DNA of 64,000 bases from Actinokineospora iranica (GCF_900101685.1 NZ_FMZZ01000001.1:930001-994000), one strand, 5' to 3'. Positions 20,621 through 29,319 are shown, numbered from the stretch's first letter. The notes: generated by a model from the sequence alone, not told the origin. A program made the numbers and translations.

Positions 20621-20711
20621 GGTGAGCAGGCCGACTTAGCTAACCCGGCCGAGCTGAACCCCGCCGACCGGCCGCACCGGGCGACCGGCTGGGCGAGGAA
20701 GACACGGCTGT

Positions 20712-20740
20712 GCGCCGAATCCACATCCTGGATTCGGCGC
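20712..20740. terminator. Bidirectional hairpin between tgpA and the DUF3040 gene
   Basis: GCGCCGAATCC and GGATTCGGCGC form a perfect 11-bp stem with a 7-base loop, in the gap between two convergent genes. No T-tract follows on either side. Confidence 0.7.
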
Positions 20741-20766
20741 TCAACCGGAGCTGCTGATCGATGTGG

Positions 20767-21177
20767 TTAACGCTCTTCGTCGAAGCGCTTACGGAAGCGC
20801 TCCTCCATGCGTTGTGAGAACGAGCTTCGGCGGTGGTGGGCGGCCGCGCCGCCACCACCACCCGGGGACTCCTCACCTGGCTCCTGGTCGGAGCCGCCCT
20901 GGCGAAGCGCTGTCAGCGTCAGCAGAGCGCCGACGAACATCACCAGGAAGCCGAGCAGGCTCACCACGGGGATACCAGCCGGTTTGAACGGCAGCATCAC
21001 ACCGATCACGAGGAGCGCCACCCCCAGGACGAACAGGGCCACGCCCTGCAGCCTGCGCCGTCGGGACGGCTTGCGGAGACGGGCACCTCGGACGGTGGAG
21101 GCGAACTTGGGATCCTCGGCGTAGAGCGCGCGCTCGATCTGGTCGAGCAGTCGCTGCTCGTGCTCGGAGAGTGGCAT
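20767..21177 (-). CDS. DUF3040 domain-containing membrane protein
   Basis: The 136-residue protein begins MPLSEHEQRLLDQIERAL, the DUF3040 hallmark. It has two adjacent membrane segments (VALFVLGVALLVIGVML and VVSLLGFLVMFVGALLTL) and ends in a charged, His/Arg-rich tail. Function is unknown; it is widespread in actinobacteria, often near the dcw cluster. ATG at 21177 has GGAGGAGG upstream and fixes the start. TAA ends it just after the shared terminator. Confidence 0.9.
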   Translation of the reverse strand: MPLSEHEQRLLDQIERALYAEDPKFASTVRGARLRKPSRRRRLQGVALFVLGVALLVIGVMLPFKPAGIPVVSLLGFLVMFVGALLTLTALRQGGSDQEPGEESPGGGGGAAAHHRRSSFSQRMEERFRKRFDEER

Positions 21178-21311
21178 ACGTTCCTCCTCCGGCACAGCGG
21201 TCGCGGGCGCCGGGCGATCACGGTTGCCGCCGGACCCGGCGGGCACCCCGCAAGGGGGGTGTCGGACTCCAGGATACGGGGCGTTCCCCTTGGCGACTAC
21301 CCGATCCTCGA

Positions 21312-23342
21312 TCACGGTGCCGCAGCTTTGCCGGAGTCCTCCGTACGGGGTAGCGCCACGCCGTGGCGACTACTTTGTGCTCGTTGGCGATCACTTTCCG
21401 CACCCAATGCTATCGGCGCGTCGATGAGGGCGTCCGGGATCGCGAACGCGTCGACCAGGACCTCGGCGTGCCCGCGCAGCGCCTTGCACAGCGCGTTCAC
21501 CGCGCCGGTGACCGCCTTGGCCCGTGCCGCGGTCAGCCTGCCGTGCCCCAGGAACCAGTCCAGGTCGGCTTCGACGGTGCTCAGCACGTGCAGGTCGCAG
21601 ACCCGGTCAAGCAGCGCCGCGGCGTCTTGGTCGGGGCAGCGGTCAATGGCGGCGACGAACGCCTCCAGCACGATCCGGTCGATGTGCGCGCGGGCCGCCC
21701 GCAGCACGTGGTCCTGGGCGTCGTTGAAGACCTCGAACGGGTCGGCGTCCGCGTCGCCCGCCCGGCGCAGGCGGCGGGCGAGGGTGTCGAGGACGTGTTC
21801 CTCGCGGTCCTCGAACAGCTTGAGGTGCCAGCCCCGGTCGAGCAGGTCGGTCTCCTCGTCCTGCGGGGTGACCGCGGTGACGAGGCGGTCGATGAGCGAC
21901 CGGGCGGCGGTGCGCTCGATGACGACGCCGACGAACTTCTCGGCGATGAACCGGGCCATGCCGACGCTGCCCAGCTCGTGGAGGTGCTGCTGGTAGCCGG
22001 TGAGCAGGCCCTTGGCCACGAGTTGGAGCAGGACCGTGTTGTCGCCCTCGAAGGTGGTGAACACGTCGGTGTCGGCCTTGAGCTGGGGCAGCCGGTTCTC
22101 CGCGAGGTAGCCCGCGCCGCCGCAGGCCTCGCGGCAGGCCTGGATGGTGCGGGTGGCGTGCCAGGTCGCCACCGCCTTGAGGCCCGCGGCCCGGGACTCA
22201 AGCTCGCGCCCGCGGCGGTCGCGCGGGTCGTCGTCTCCGCTGTCGGCGTGTGCGGGGTCGGACAGCTCGTGCAGGGTGGCGACCAGCTCATCTTGGGCGA
22301 AATGCAGCGCATACGCGCTCGCCAGGGCGGGCAGGAGTTTGCGCTGGTGGGCGAGGTAATCGAGGATGACGACCTCGTCCGATGAGCCGGGCCGCTCGAA
22401 CTGGCGGCGGGCCAAGCCGTACCTGATGGCGATGGTCAGTGCGCTCTTGGTGGCGCTGCCCGCCGCGCCCGCCACGCTGATCCGGCCGCGGATAAGGGTG
22501 CCGAGCATGGTGAAGAACCGCCGCGAGTCGCCCTCGATCGGGCTGCGGTACGTCCCGTCCACCGCCACGGCGCCGTAGCGGTCGAGCAGGGCCTCGCGCG
22601 GAACGCGGACCTGGTCGAACCAGAGCCGCCCGTTGTCGACGCCGTTGAGCCCGGCCTTGCGGCCGCAGTCCTCGATCCGCACGCCGGGGGCCGGGCCGCC
22701 GTGCTCGTCGCGGATCGGCACGAGCAGCGCGTGCACGCCGTGGCTCTCGCCGCCGGTGACCAGCTGGGCGAACACGACCGCCAGCCGCCCGTCGCGGGCC
22801 GCGTTGCCGATGTACTCCTTGCGCGCGGCCTCGTGCGGGGTGTGCACCACGAACTCCGCTGTCGCCGGGTCGTAGGTCGCGGTGGTCCGCAGGTGCTGGA
22901 CGTCGGAACCGTGGCCGGCCTCGGTCATCGCGAAGCAGCCGAGCAGGTCGCCGGACATGATCGCCCGCAGGTGCCGCTCGTGGTGGCGCTCGGTGCCGAG
23001 GGCCTCGACCGCGCCGCCGAACAGGCCCCACTGCACGCCTGCCTTGACCATGACGGACAGGTCGCCGAAGCCGAGCATCTCGAACGCGGTGAGGAAGCCG
23101 CCGGGGTCGCCGCCACCGCCGTGCCGCTTGGCGAAGCCGGTCCGCGGATAACCGGACGCGGCCAACGCCCGCAGCTCGGCGAGGACCTGCGCACGGTGCT
23201 GCTCGGTGCTCAGGTCGTAGGTCCGGGGCGACGGCGCGGCGGCCATCCGCGTTCGCGCGTCCCGCCGAACGTGGGCCCATCGGCCGTCGAGCAGGCCGGT
23301 CAGCGTCGCGGCCGGGACCGGCGGGGTGGTCGGAATGTCCAT
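21312..23342 (-). CDS. Acyl-CoA oxidase / dehydrogenase-like flavoenzyme
   Basis: The 676-residue protein is larger than ordinary acyl-CoA dehydrogenases (about 380) and matches the acyl-CoA oxidase layout. Visible motifs are CFAMTEAGHGSDVQHL (FAD/acyl site), the middle beta domain and the late oxidase signature CGGAGYLAENRLP...TFEGDNTVL. These enzymes oxidise acyl-CoA to 2-enoyl-CoA in the cytoplasm; whether oxygen or an electron-transfer flavoprotein is the acceptor cannot be told here. ATG at 23342 follows AAGGAGG. It stands alone, divergent from the PHP gene. Confidence 0.88.
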   Translation of the reverse strand: MDIPTTPPVPAATLTGLLDGRWAHVRRDARTRMAAAPSPRTYDLSTEQHRAQVLAELRALAASGYPRTGFAKRHGGGGDPGGFLTAFEMLGFGDLSVMVKAGVQWGLFGGAVEALGTERHHERHLRAIMSGDLLGCFAMTEAGHGSDVQHLRTTATYDPATAEFVVHTPHEAARKEYIGNAARDGRLAVVFAQLVTGGESHGVHALLVPIRDEHGGPAPGVRIEDCGRKAGLNGVDNGRLWFDQVRVPREALLDRYGAVAVDGTYRSPIEGDSRRFFTMLGTLIRGRISVAGAAGSATKSALTIAIRYGLARRQFERPGSSDEVVILDYLAHQRKLLPALASAYALHFAQDELVATLHELSDPAHADSGDDDPRDRRGRELESRAAGLKAVATWHATRTIQACREACGGAGYLAENRLPQLKADTDVFTTFEGDNTVLLQLVAKGLLTGYQQHLHELGSVGMARFIAEKFVGVVIERTAARSLIDRLVTAVTPQDEETDLLDRGWHLKLFEDREEHVLDTLARRLRRAGDADADPFEVFNDAQDHVLRAARAHIDRIVLEAFVAAIDRCPDQDAAALLDRVCDLHVLSTVEADLDWFLGHGRLTAARAKAVTGAVNALCKALRGHAEVLVDAFAIPDALIDAPIALGAESDRQRAQSSRHGVALPRTEDSGKAAAP

Positions 23343-23428
23343 GGCGTCCTCCTTGATCACGACGCTAGGCCCTGTCGCGCGCGCCCGCCCGCTATGCGAA
23401 CCGGGGTGGTTTGCGGTTTTCTTGGCGC

Positions 23429-24439
23429 ATGGACGCGGTGGCGGCGCTCAAGCAGATCGCGCTGTTCCTGGAGCGCGCCGGGGAGCCCACGCACAAGGTG
23501 CGGGCGTTCCGGCGGGCGGCGGCGGTGATCACCGACCTGCCGCCGGGCGAGTTGGCCAAGCGGGTCGAGGCGGGCACGCTGACCGGGCTGCCCGGGATCG
23601 GCAAGGCGACCGCGACGGCCATCGCCGAGGCGGTCGCGGGCGGCGAGCCCGGGTACCTCACGCGGCTGACCGAGGGCGCGGCCTTACCGGTGGCGGGCGG
23701 CGACGCGCTACGGGCGGCGCTGCGCGGCGACTGCCACACCCACTCGGACTGGTCGGACGGCGGCAGTCCCATCCGGGAGATGGCCGAGGCCGCGATCGCG
23801 CTGGGGCACGAGTGGATGGCGTTGACCGACCACTCGCCGCGGCTGCGGGTGGCCAACGGGCTCAGCGCCGACCGGCTGCGCAGGCAGCTGGAGATGGTGG
23901 CCGACCTGAACGTGGAGCTGGCGCCGTTCCTGATCCTCACCGGGATCGAGGTCGACATCCTGCTCGACGGCTCGCTGGACCAGACCGAGGAGCTGCTTTC
24001 CCGGGTGGACGTCGTGGTGGCCAGCGTGCACTCCCAGTTGCGGATGCCCGAGGCCGAGATGACCGAGCGGCTGCTCACGGCGGTGGCGAACCCGCACGTG
24101 GACGTGCTCGGGCACTGCACCGGCAGGCTGGTCACCGGCCGGGGCAGGCCGGAGTCGGCCTTCGACGCCGACGCGGTTTTCGCGGCCTGCGCCGAGTACG
24201 GGGTCGCGGTGGAGATCAACTCCCGGCCGGAGCGCCGCGACCCGCCGCTGCGGCTGCTGCGGCTCGCCGCCGAGCTGGGCTGCGAGTTCGCCATCGACAG
24301 CGACGCCCACGCGCCCGGCCAGCTCGACTGGCAGCCCTACGGCTGCGAGCGGGCCGAAACGTGCGGGATCGGCCCGGACCGGATCATCAACACCCGCACC
24401 GCGGACGGGCTGCTGGCCGGGATCGCCGCGCGCGGGTGA
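23429..24439 (+). CDS. PHP-domain phosphoesterase with helix-hairpin-helix N-terminus (PolX C-terminal-like)
   Basis: The 336-residue protein starts with a helix-hairpin-helix region (ERAGEPTHKVRAFRRAA, LPGIGKATATAIAEA). A PHP metal-dependent phosphoesterase domain follows, with DCHTHSDWSDGG, LTDHSPRL, GIEVDIL, SVHSQL, GHCTGRL and DSDAHAPGQL. This is the C-terminal half of bacterial PolX without a polymerase palm. A DNA-repair or phosphatase role is inferred. ATG at 23429 is preferred over TTG at 23411. It converges with the MarR gene with only 6 bp between stops. Confidence 0.85.
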   Translation: MDAVAALKQIALFLERAGEPTHKVRAFRRAAAVITDLPPGELAKRVEAGTLTGLPGIGKATATAIAEAVAGGEPGYLTRLTEGAALPVAGGDALRAALRGDCHTHSDWSDGGSPIREMAEAAIALGHEWMALTDHSPRLRVANGLSADRLRRQLEMVADLNVELAPFLILTGIEVDILLDGSLDQTEELLSRVDVVVASVHSQLRMPEAEMTERLLTAVANPHVDVLGHCTGRLVTGRGRPESAFDADAVFAACAEYGVAVEINSRPERRDPPLRLLRLAAELGCEFAIDSDAHAPGQLDWQPYGCERAETCGIGPDRIINTRTADGLLAGIAARG

Positions 24440-24445
24440 GTTCGG

Positions 24446-24937
24446 TTACGCGGTCTCGTCCTGGCGTTCCGCGCCGACGGGCTCGCGGTTGGCGACGGCG
24501 CTGAACTCGCGGAGGCCGTGCAGCAGGGCCGCGCGGCCCTGCGGGGTCATGCCCGCCAGCACCTCGGCCAGGTCGGCGCGGCGGGCGGCGCGGAGGCGGT
24601 CGAGCAGCCTGCGGCCGTCGCCGGTGAGGACAAGCTCCACTTCCCTGCGGTCGGTGGTGGCGGCCCGCCGGTCCAGCAGCCCCGCGGCCTGGAGCCGGTC
24701 GCACAGCCTGCTCGCCGACGACGGGATCGTGCCCAGCTCTTCGGTCAGCCGGGTCAGATTGATCGGCTCGTGCCGGTCGATGTAGTGCAGCGCGCGCAGC
24801 TGCATGGCCGGGACCTTGGGATAGACCGCGGTGTTGGCGCGGGTCAGCACGAGCCCGAGCGCCTCGGCGGCTATCTCGGTCTCCAGCGCCTCGTCCGGCC
24901 CCGGCGCTCCGGGCCCCCGCAGCGCGGCAGCAGCCAT
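24446..24937 (-). CDS. MarR-family transcriptional regulator
   Basis: The 163-residue protein has a winged-helix domain in the order expected for MarR: MQLRALHYIDRHEPINLTRL, the recognition helix TIPSSASRLCDRLQAAGLL, and the wing TDRREVELVLTGDG. The C-terminal helices give dimerisation. It is divergent from the SpoIIE-type phosphatase gene 57 bp away and may control it. The ligand is unknown. Confidence 0.87.
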   Translation of the reverse strand: MAAAALRGPGAPGPDEALETEIAAEALGLVLTRANTAVYPKVPAMQLRALHYIDRHEPINLTRLTEELGTIPSSASRLCDRLQAAGLLDRRAATTDRREVELVLTGDGRRLLDRLRAARRADLAEVLAGMTPQGRAALLHGLREFSAVANREPVGAERQDETA

Positions 24938-24994
24938 ACTGCAACTGTCGCACACTGACGGCCGATTCGGCCGGTTCCCCCGGCGGAGGCCCCG

Positions 24995-26140
24995 GTGACC
25001 ACTTCGGAAAGACTCCGCGCGCTGGAGTCGGCGCTGCGATCGCTGCCGCTGCACTCCTTCGTCGAGCGGCTGCCCGCGCTTCTCGACGAGTGCGCGCGGC
25101 TGGCCGAGGCCCGAGTGCGGCTGGTGGACTACCCGGCGGCCAACCTGGTCGACATCGACGGCGGCGACATGGTGGCGATCACCGGCACACTGCCGGGCGC
25201 GGCCTACCGGGAGCAGCAGGCGGTGGTGGAGACCGACGGCACGGTGCATCTGCCGCTGCTCAGCCGTGGAAACTGCCACGGCGTGCTCACCGGCCGGGTC
25301 GAGGGCGACCCCGACCGGGCGCGGCTGGGCGCGCTCGGGGAGGTCGCTTGCGCGCTCGCGGACGCGTTGCAGGTGGCCGACACCGGCACCGACCAGCTCG
25401 CGCGGGCCCGGCGCGACCGGCGGATGACCGTGGCCGCGGAAATGCAGTGGGAGCTGCTGCCCGGCCGCGGCCTGGCCTGCCCGGAGCTGACCCTGGCAGG
25501 CCAACTGGAGCCTGCCTACGCGGTGCGCGGCGACAATTTCGACTGGAGCCTCGACCCGGGCAGGCTCACCCTGGGCGTGACCAACGGGATGGGTGAGGGC
25601 CTCAACGCCGCCCTGCTCACCTCGATCGCGATCACCGCGATCCGCAACGCGCGCCGCTCCGGGCACGGTCTGGCCGAGGCGGCGGTCCTGGCGGACCAGG
25701 TGGTGTGGGGACAGTACGGCGGCGAGCAGTCTGTCGCGGCGCTGCTGCTCTCGCTCGATTTGGCCAACGGCGCCGTCCAGATTGTCGACGCCGGGTCGCC
25801 GCAGCTCTGGCGGGTGCGCGGCGACACCGCCGAGCAGATCGGGTTGGAGGTGCAGGTGCCGCTGGGCGCGCTGGAGGAGACCCAGTACCGCGTCCAGCAC
25901 GACAGCCTGCGCCCCGGCGACCGGCTGCTGATCGTCAGCGACGGGGTCTACGCCTCCGAGAACGGCGACCGAGCGTACTCCGACGTCGCTCTTCCCAGGA
26001 CCATCCGCACCACCCGCGCGCTGCCGCCCGCGCAGGTCGTCCGCGCGGTGCTCTCGGATCTGGCCGTCTTCCGCGATCACCGCGACCTCGACGACGACGC
26101 CGTGGTCGTCTGCCTCGACTGGCACGGGCCCGCCCGCTGA
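24995..26140 (+). CDS. SpoIIE/PP2C-type protein phosphatase homologue
   Basis: The 381-residue protein has an N-terminal GAF-like half and a C-terminal SpoIIE-like PPM half. In family members the latter dephosphorylates STAS anti-anti-sigma factors. Motifs appear in order: RGDNFDWSLD, TNGMGEGLNAALL, VDAGSPQLW, IVSDGVYAS and DDDAVVV. In the second motif the usual metal-binding GD is TN, an Asp to Asn change. Activity may therefore be altered, although related Pseudonocardiales proteins appear to share the motif. GTG at 24995 has GGCGGAGG upstream. Confidence 0.82.
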   Translation: MTTSERLRALESALRSLPLHSFVERLPALLDECARLAEARVRLVDYPAANLVDIDGGDMVAITGTLPGAAYREQQAVVETDGTVHLPLLSRGNCHGVLTGRVEGDPDRARLGALGEVACALADALQVADTGTDQLARARRDRRMTVAAEMQWELLPGRGLACPELTLAGQLEPAYAVRGDNFDWSLDPGRLTLGVTNGMGEGLNAALLTSIAITAIRNARRSGHGLAEAAVLADQVVWGQYGGEQSVAALLLSLDLANGAVQIVDAGSPQLWRVRGDTAEQIGLEVQVPLGALEETQYRVQHDSLRPGDRLLIVSDGVYASENGDRAYSDVALPRTIRTTRALPPAQVVRAVLSDLAVFRDHRDLDDDAVVVCLDWHGPAR

Positions 26141-26203
26141 GGACCCGGTCGCGGTCCCGAAGCACCGGCACGCGCCTGCCGCGCAGGCACTTCGAGACAG
26201 GAC

Positions 26204-26698
26204 CTAGTTCGCGAGGTCGAACTCGCCCCTGGTCGCGGCCGACGGGCGCGTCTCGTCGGCGTCGGCGGAAGGGGCCAAGGCGAACTCGGCCCACACCCAC
26301 TTGCCCTCGGGGTCAGGCTGGTGCCCCCAGGCGCGGCTGAGGGCGGCCACGATGGTCAGCCCCCGGCTGCGCTCGGAAAGCAGGTGCGACGGCCTGCGCA
26401 CCGGCGCGTCGCTCGTCTCGTCGCGCACGCGCAGCAAGACCCGGTCCGCCGACACCGACAGCGCTACCGTGATCCGCCCCGCGCCGTGCTCGACCGCGTT
26501 GGTCACCAACTCGGACGTCGCCAGCACGACGTCGCAGACCAGGTCTTCCGGCACGCCCCACGACCGCAGGGCCGAGCCCGCGAACTCCCGGGCCTGCCCC
26601 GCCGCCCGCGTCGACCGCGGCAGGCGGGTGGAGAGCTCACGCACCCGCCCGACATCGGCCGCCGCCCGCATGTCCTCGCTCACGTCTGACGCCACCAC
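26204..26698 (-). CDS. Stand-alone HATPase, RsbW/anti-sigma-type serine kinase-like
   Basis: The 164-residue protein is a single HATPase_c domain with the N box (VVLATSELVTNAVEHG) and G-box regions (VRDETSD, RGLTIVAAL). Such proteins act as anti-sigma factors or kinases of STAS proteins. It is encoded downstream of a STAS gene on the same strand, so the two may form a pair. The start is GTG 26698 or 26695. A GGGTAT hexamer lies at 26800-26805, but no GTTT stands at the right distance, so SigF control is not claimed. Confidence 0.82.
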   Translation of the reverse strand: MVASDVSEDMRAAADVGRVRELSTRLPRSTRAAGQAREFAGSALRSWGVPEDLVCDVVLATSELVTNAVEHGAGRITVALSVSADRVLLRVRDETSDAPVRRPSHLLSERSRGLTIVAALSRAWGHQPDPEGKWVWAEFALAPSADADETRPSAATRGEFDLAN

Positions 26699-26834
26699 CC
26701 CTCACGCGCGGGATCGCGCGCCTTGACGCACACCGTCCCGCCCGTCCGTGCCCACTTGGCTCGCCGGTGACGGGAAACGCTGGTTACACGGGGGGTGAGA
26801 TACCCCGGAGACCCGGGACTGAATCAAGACCGTC

Positions 26835-27161
26835 TCACCCCGACTCCGTGCTCGCCGAGTCGGCGAGCCCGAACACCTCGGCGAGGCCGGTGATCTCGAT
26901 GATCCGCCGGACCCGGTCGTGCGGGGCGTGCAGCACCAGGCTCTGGCCCGCGGTCTCGGCGTTGCGCCGCGCGGCGACGAGCACCCGCAGCCCCGCCGAG
27001 TCCATGAACTCGACCCCGGACAGGTCGACGCGCACTCCGGTGGCCTCCGGCTGGGACAAGGCGGTCTCGAGCGCCCGCTCCAGATCCGGGGCGGTAGCCA
27101 GGTCGACCTCGCCGGTCACAGAGACGACGACCGGGTCGACGCCCACGCTGGTGATCTCCAC
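26835..27161 (-). CDS. STAS-domain anti-sigma factor antagonist
   Basis: The 108-residue protein is a single STAS domain: VVSVTGEVDLATAP, then VRVDLSGVEFMDSAGLRVL, where the Ser of MDSAG is the phosphorylation site known from SpoIIAA/RsbV. Unphosphorylated antagonists bind the anti-sigma factor and free sigma. GTG at 27161 (VEITSVGV) is chosen because AGGAAGG lies at good spacing. The frame is open to 27203. Neighbours (phosphatase, HATPase, sigma-RsbW) suggest one partner-switching network. Confidence 0.88.
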   Translation of the reverse strand: MEITSVGVDPVVVSVTGEVDLATAPDLERALETALSQPEATGVRVDLSGVEFMDSAGLRVLVAARRNAETAGQSLVLHAPHDRVRRIIEITGLAEVFGLADSASTESG

Positions 27162-27300
27162 TATCGGTCCTTCCTCACAGGGTTCCGCGCCGGACGCGCG
27201 CACGGCCCGTCCACGCCGGGGTCACAGTAATTGCCGCCGAACGCCGACGCCGTGCGGCGCCGGTCACCCCGACAGTCGTCCGAACGGCCGCACGAACCTC

Positions 27301-27326
27301 GTTTCGGCCCTCGGCGGCCGGGGTAG
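27301..27326 (+). promoter_or_regulatory. SigF-type promoter upstream of whiB
   Basis: GTTT (27301-27304), a 16-base spacer and GGGTAG (27321-27326) match the SigF/SigB-type consensus GTTT-N15-17-GGGTA. The expected start is about 43 bp before the whiB ATG. The same spacing is seen upstream of rsbW in this window. Confidence 0.55.
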
Positions 27327-27376
27327 TTCCCGGTCGAACCCGCGGTGCGGAGCGGGACCACGAGGAGGGAACCAGC

Positions 27377-27673
27377 ATGGCCGAGATCACCCGACTGCCC
27401 AAGCCCGTCTCCGACGAGTGGGCCTGGCAGCTCAACGGGTCGTGCCGCGGGGCCGACAGCATGATGTTCTTCCACCCCGACGCGGAGCGCGGGCCCGCCC
27501 GGCACGCGCGCGAGGAGCGCGCGAAGGCCGTCTGCCGGGCCTGCCCGGTGCTGGAGCAGTGCCGCGAGCACGCGCTCGCCGTCCAGGAGCCGTACGGCAT
27601 CTGGGGCGCGATGGGCGAGGGCGAGCGGCGGACGCTGATCGCCCAGCGCAGGCGCGCGCTGCGGGTCTCGTAG
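27377..27673 (+). CDS. WhiB-family iron-sulfur regulator (WhiB3/WhiD-like)
   Basis: WhiB proteins bind a redox- and NO-sensitive [4Fe-4S] cluster and regulate transcription with SigA. The 98-residue protein has the four ligands Cys23, Cys53, Cys56 and Cys62 (CxxC and CX5C spacing), and the GIWGAMGEGER turn with a basic C-terminus. The block WQLNGSCRGADSMMFFHPD is closest to WhiB3/WhiD. ATG at 27377 follows GAGGAGGGAA. It converges with the sigma-factor gene, stops 10 bp apart. Confidence 0.92.
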   Translation: MAEITRLPKPVSDEWAWQLNGSCRGADSMMFFHPDAERGPARHAREERAKAVCRACPVLEQCREHALAVQEPYGIWGAMGEGERRTLIAQRRRALRVS

Positions 27674-27682
27674 GGCGCGCAT

Positions 27683-28444
27683 TCAGCCCGCCAAGGTGTC
27701 CTCGCCCAGAGCGGCGCGCAGCCGCTCGAGCGTCTTGGCCAGCAGGCGGGACACCTGCATCTGCGACACGCCCACCCTGCGGGCGATGTCGGCCTGGGAC
27801 AGTCCGCGGAAGAACCGCAGCACGATGATCTTCCGCTCGCGCTCGGGCAGTTCCGCCAGCAGCGGCCCCAGCGCTCGTCTGTTGTCCACTTCGGCCAGGC
27901 GCTCGTCCTCGTAGCCGAACCGGTCTCCGGACGGCTCGGCGAGCCGGGCGTCCAGCGAGGTCCCCTGCTTCGCCGCGCTGGCCACCAGCGCCTCGTACAC
28001 CTGTTCCCTGGGCAGGCCGAGGTGCTCGGCGAGCTCGCTCGGCTTGGGCGCGCGGCCCAGTTTCTGGCTCAGCTCGTTGCGGCCCGCCGCGATGGTGACA
28101 TGCAGCTCCTTGAGCTGGCGCGGGACGCGCACCGCCCAGCCGGTGTCCCGGAAGTGCCTGCGCAGCTCCCCCATGATGGTGGGAATGGCGAAGGCGTAGA
28201 AGTTCCCCCGGTCGGCCTCGAACCGGTCGACCGCCTTGATCAGGCCGATGGTCGCCACCTGGATGAGGTCTTCGAGCTGGTCGCCGCGCCGGTCGAACTT
28301 GCGCGCCAGGTTGCGGGCGAGGTCCATGTGGTCGGCGACGAGGTCGCCGCGCAGCACCGCCCGGCGCGGGTCGTCGCCGTCGAGTTCTGCCAGGGCGCGG
28401 AACCGGTCGACGTCCCGGTCGCCGCGGTCGGCTGGGGCGTTCAC
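27683..28444 (-). CDS. Alternative sigma factor, SigF/SigB family
   Basis: The 253-residue sigma-70 family protein has region 2 (DLIQVATIGLIKAVDRFEAD), region 3 and region 4 (LSQADIARRVGVSQMQVSRL) and lacks region 1.1, as in SigF/SigB stress sigma factors. GTG at 28444 overlaps the stop of the RsbW-like gene (GTGA), the classical anti-sigma/sigma arrangement. It is probably autoregulated, since a promoter of the type it should recognise lies upstream of the pair. Confidence 0.92.
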   Translation of the reverse strand: MNAPADRGDRDVDRFRALAELDGDDPRRAVLRGDLVADHMDLARNLARKFDRRGDQLEDLIQVATIGLIKAVDRFEADRGNFYAFAIPTIMGELRRHFRDTGWAVRVPRQLKELHVTIAAGRNELSQKLGRAPKPSELAEHLGLPREQVYEALVASAAKQGTSLDARLAEPSGDRFGYEDERLAEVDNRRALGPLLAELPERERKIIVLRFFRGLSQADIARRVGVSQMQVSRLLAKTLERLRAALGEDTLAG

Positions 28445-28872
28445 CGCCGATCCGTTTCCCCTGGCACGGCGCGGAGTTCGACGCGAATGCGGTGCCCGCC
28501 GTCGACGGCCTCGACCGACTCGGTGACCGACTCGGCCAGCGCGGTGAGGATCTGCCAGCCCATCGGGTCGGACGACGGGGCGGCGGGGCGGTCCGCGTCG
28601 ACCACGACGTTCACCCGGATCGCGTGGTCCTCCGGCTCGAACCGGCAGTGCAGCGAGGTGTCGGGCAGCGCGGAGCGCACCAGCAGCGAGCACGCCTCGT
28701 CCACGGCCATGCGCAGGTCCTCGATGGCGTCGAGGTCGAAGTCCATCCGCATCGCGATGTCCGCCGCGAACGATCGCAGCAGAGGCACCTGTTCGGCGTC
28801 CGCCGACACTCGGACCTCCACGGCACGCACCCCGTGGGCGCGCGCGACCGGGCTGGTTTCGACCTCAGACAC
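28441..28872 (-). CDS. RsbW-like anti-sigma factor (HATPase)
   Basis: The 143-residue protein has an RsbW-type HATPase domain: the N box DLRMAVDEACSLLV, then GWQILTALAESV and a last strand GHRIRVELRAV. Family members bind the sigma factor and phosphorylate the STAS antagonist. GTG at 28872 has a perfect AGGAGG eight bases upstream. It precedes and overlaps the sigma gene. The 3' strands are close to those of Streptomyces and mycobacterial UsfX/RsbW proteins. Confidence 0.88.
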   Translation of the reverse strand: MSEVETSPVARAHGVRAVEVRVSADAEQVPLLRSFAADIAMRMDFDLDAIEDLRMAVDEACSLLVRSALPDTSLHCRFEPEDHAIRVNVVVDADRPAAPSSDPMGWQILTALAESVTESVEAVDGGHRIRVELRAVPGETDRR

Positions 28873-29013
28873 GCTTTCCTCCTGCCGTCCCGATACTGGC
28901 GAGGACCGTACCGCGAGACCGAAAAATGTGGAGCGGGGTGGGATTCGCGCCTTGCGGCACCCTCACCACCCCGCCCCACAGCGGCAAGCTCGCGGGGCAG
29001 GACCCTCCTACGC

Positions 29014-29040
29014 ATACCCGCTCTCGATCACGTTCAAACC
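29014..29040 (-). promoter_or_regulatory. SigF-type promoter of the rsbW-sigma operon
   Basis: On the minus strand GGTTT (29040-29036), 16 bases and GGGTAT (29019-29014) fit the SigF/SigB consensus fully. The 5' leader to the rsbW GTG would be about 135 nt. It implies positive autoregulation of the sigma factor. Confidence 0.75.
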
Positions 29041-29044
29041 ATGA

Positions 29045-29241
29045 TCACCGAAAAGAATTTCCGAGGCACGCGAGGCTGAAGGTCCCCTCGCCCGCGAAGT
29101 ACTGCCCGACCAGGTACGCGGGGTCGGTGGCGAGCATCCGCGCGGGATGTCCTCGCCGTCGTTGTGACGGCGCGCCCAGAGGCCGTCCGCGACGTTCGAC
29201 AGGTAGTCGGCGTCGTAGTCGCGGTGCGCGCGTCCGCGCGG
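29045..29241 (-). pseudogene. 3' gene remnant with a frameshift, unknown family
   Basis: Two stretches with strong GC3 bias lie in different frames. The upstream one reads DYDADYLSNVADGLWARRHN then GEDIPR. The downstream one reads MLATDPAYLVGQYFAGEG and ends LACLGNSFR with TGA at 29045. The frame changes near 29139-29148, and a TAA closes the upstream part at 29242. No start codon is left. It looks like the tail of a decayed gene, possibly related to the neighbouring decayed pieces at 30.2-30.9 kb. I do not recognise the family. Confidence 0.5.
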
Positions 29242-29319
29242 TTACCCGCACCCGAACCAGGCGGACAACGGGAAGATCGTCCACCCCCGTCAATCGAACA
29301 TGTGTGCTAAATTGGACGC

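Noticed and set aside
20640-20876. A 78-codon minus-strand frame after tgpA
   Set aside because: It crosses the bidirectional terminator and overlaps the DUF3040 gene in another frame.
29293-29310. A second LexA-box-like sequence (TCGAAC followed by GTGC) before the isochorismatase gene
   Set aside because: Only the left half matches; the right half GTGC differs from GTTC. It overlaps the start region and looks like a normal A/T-rich promoter.
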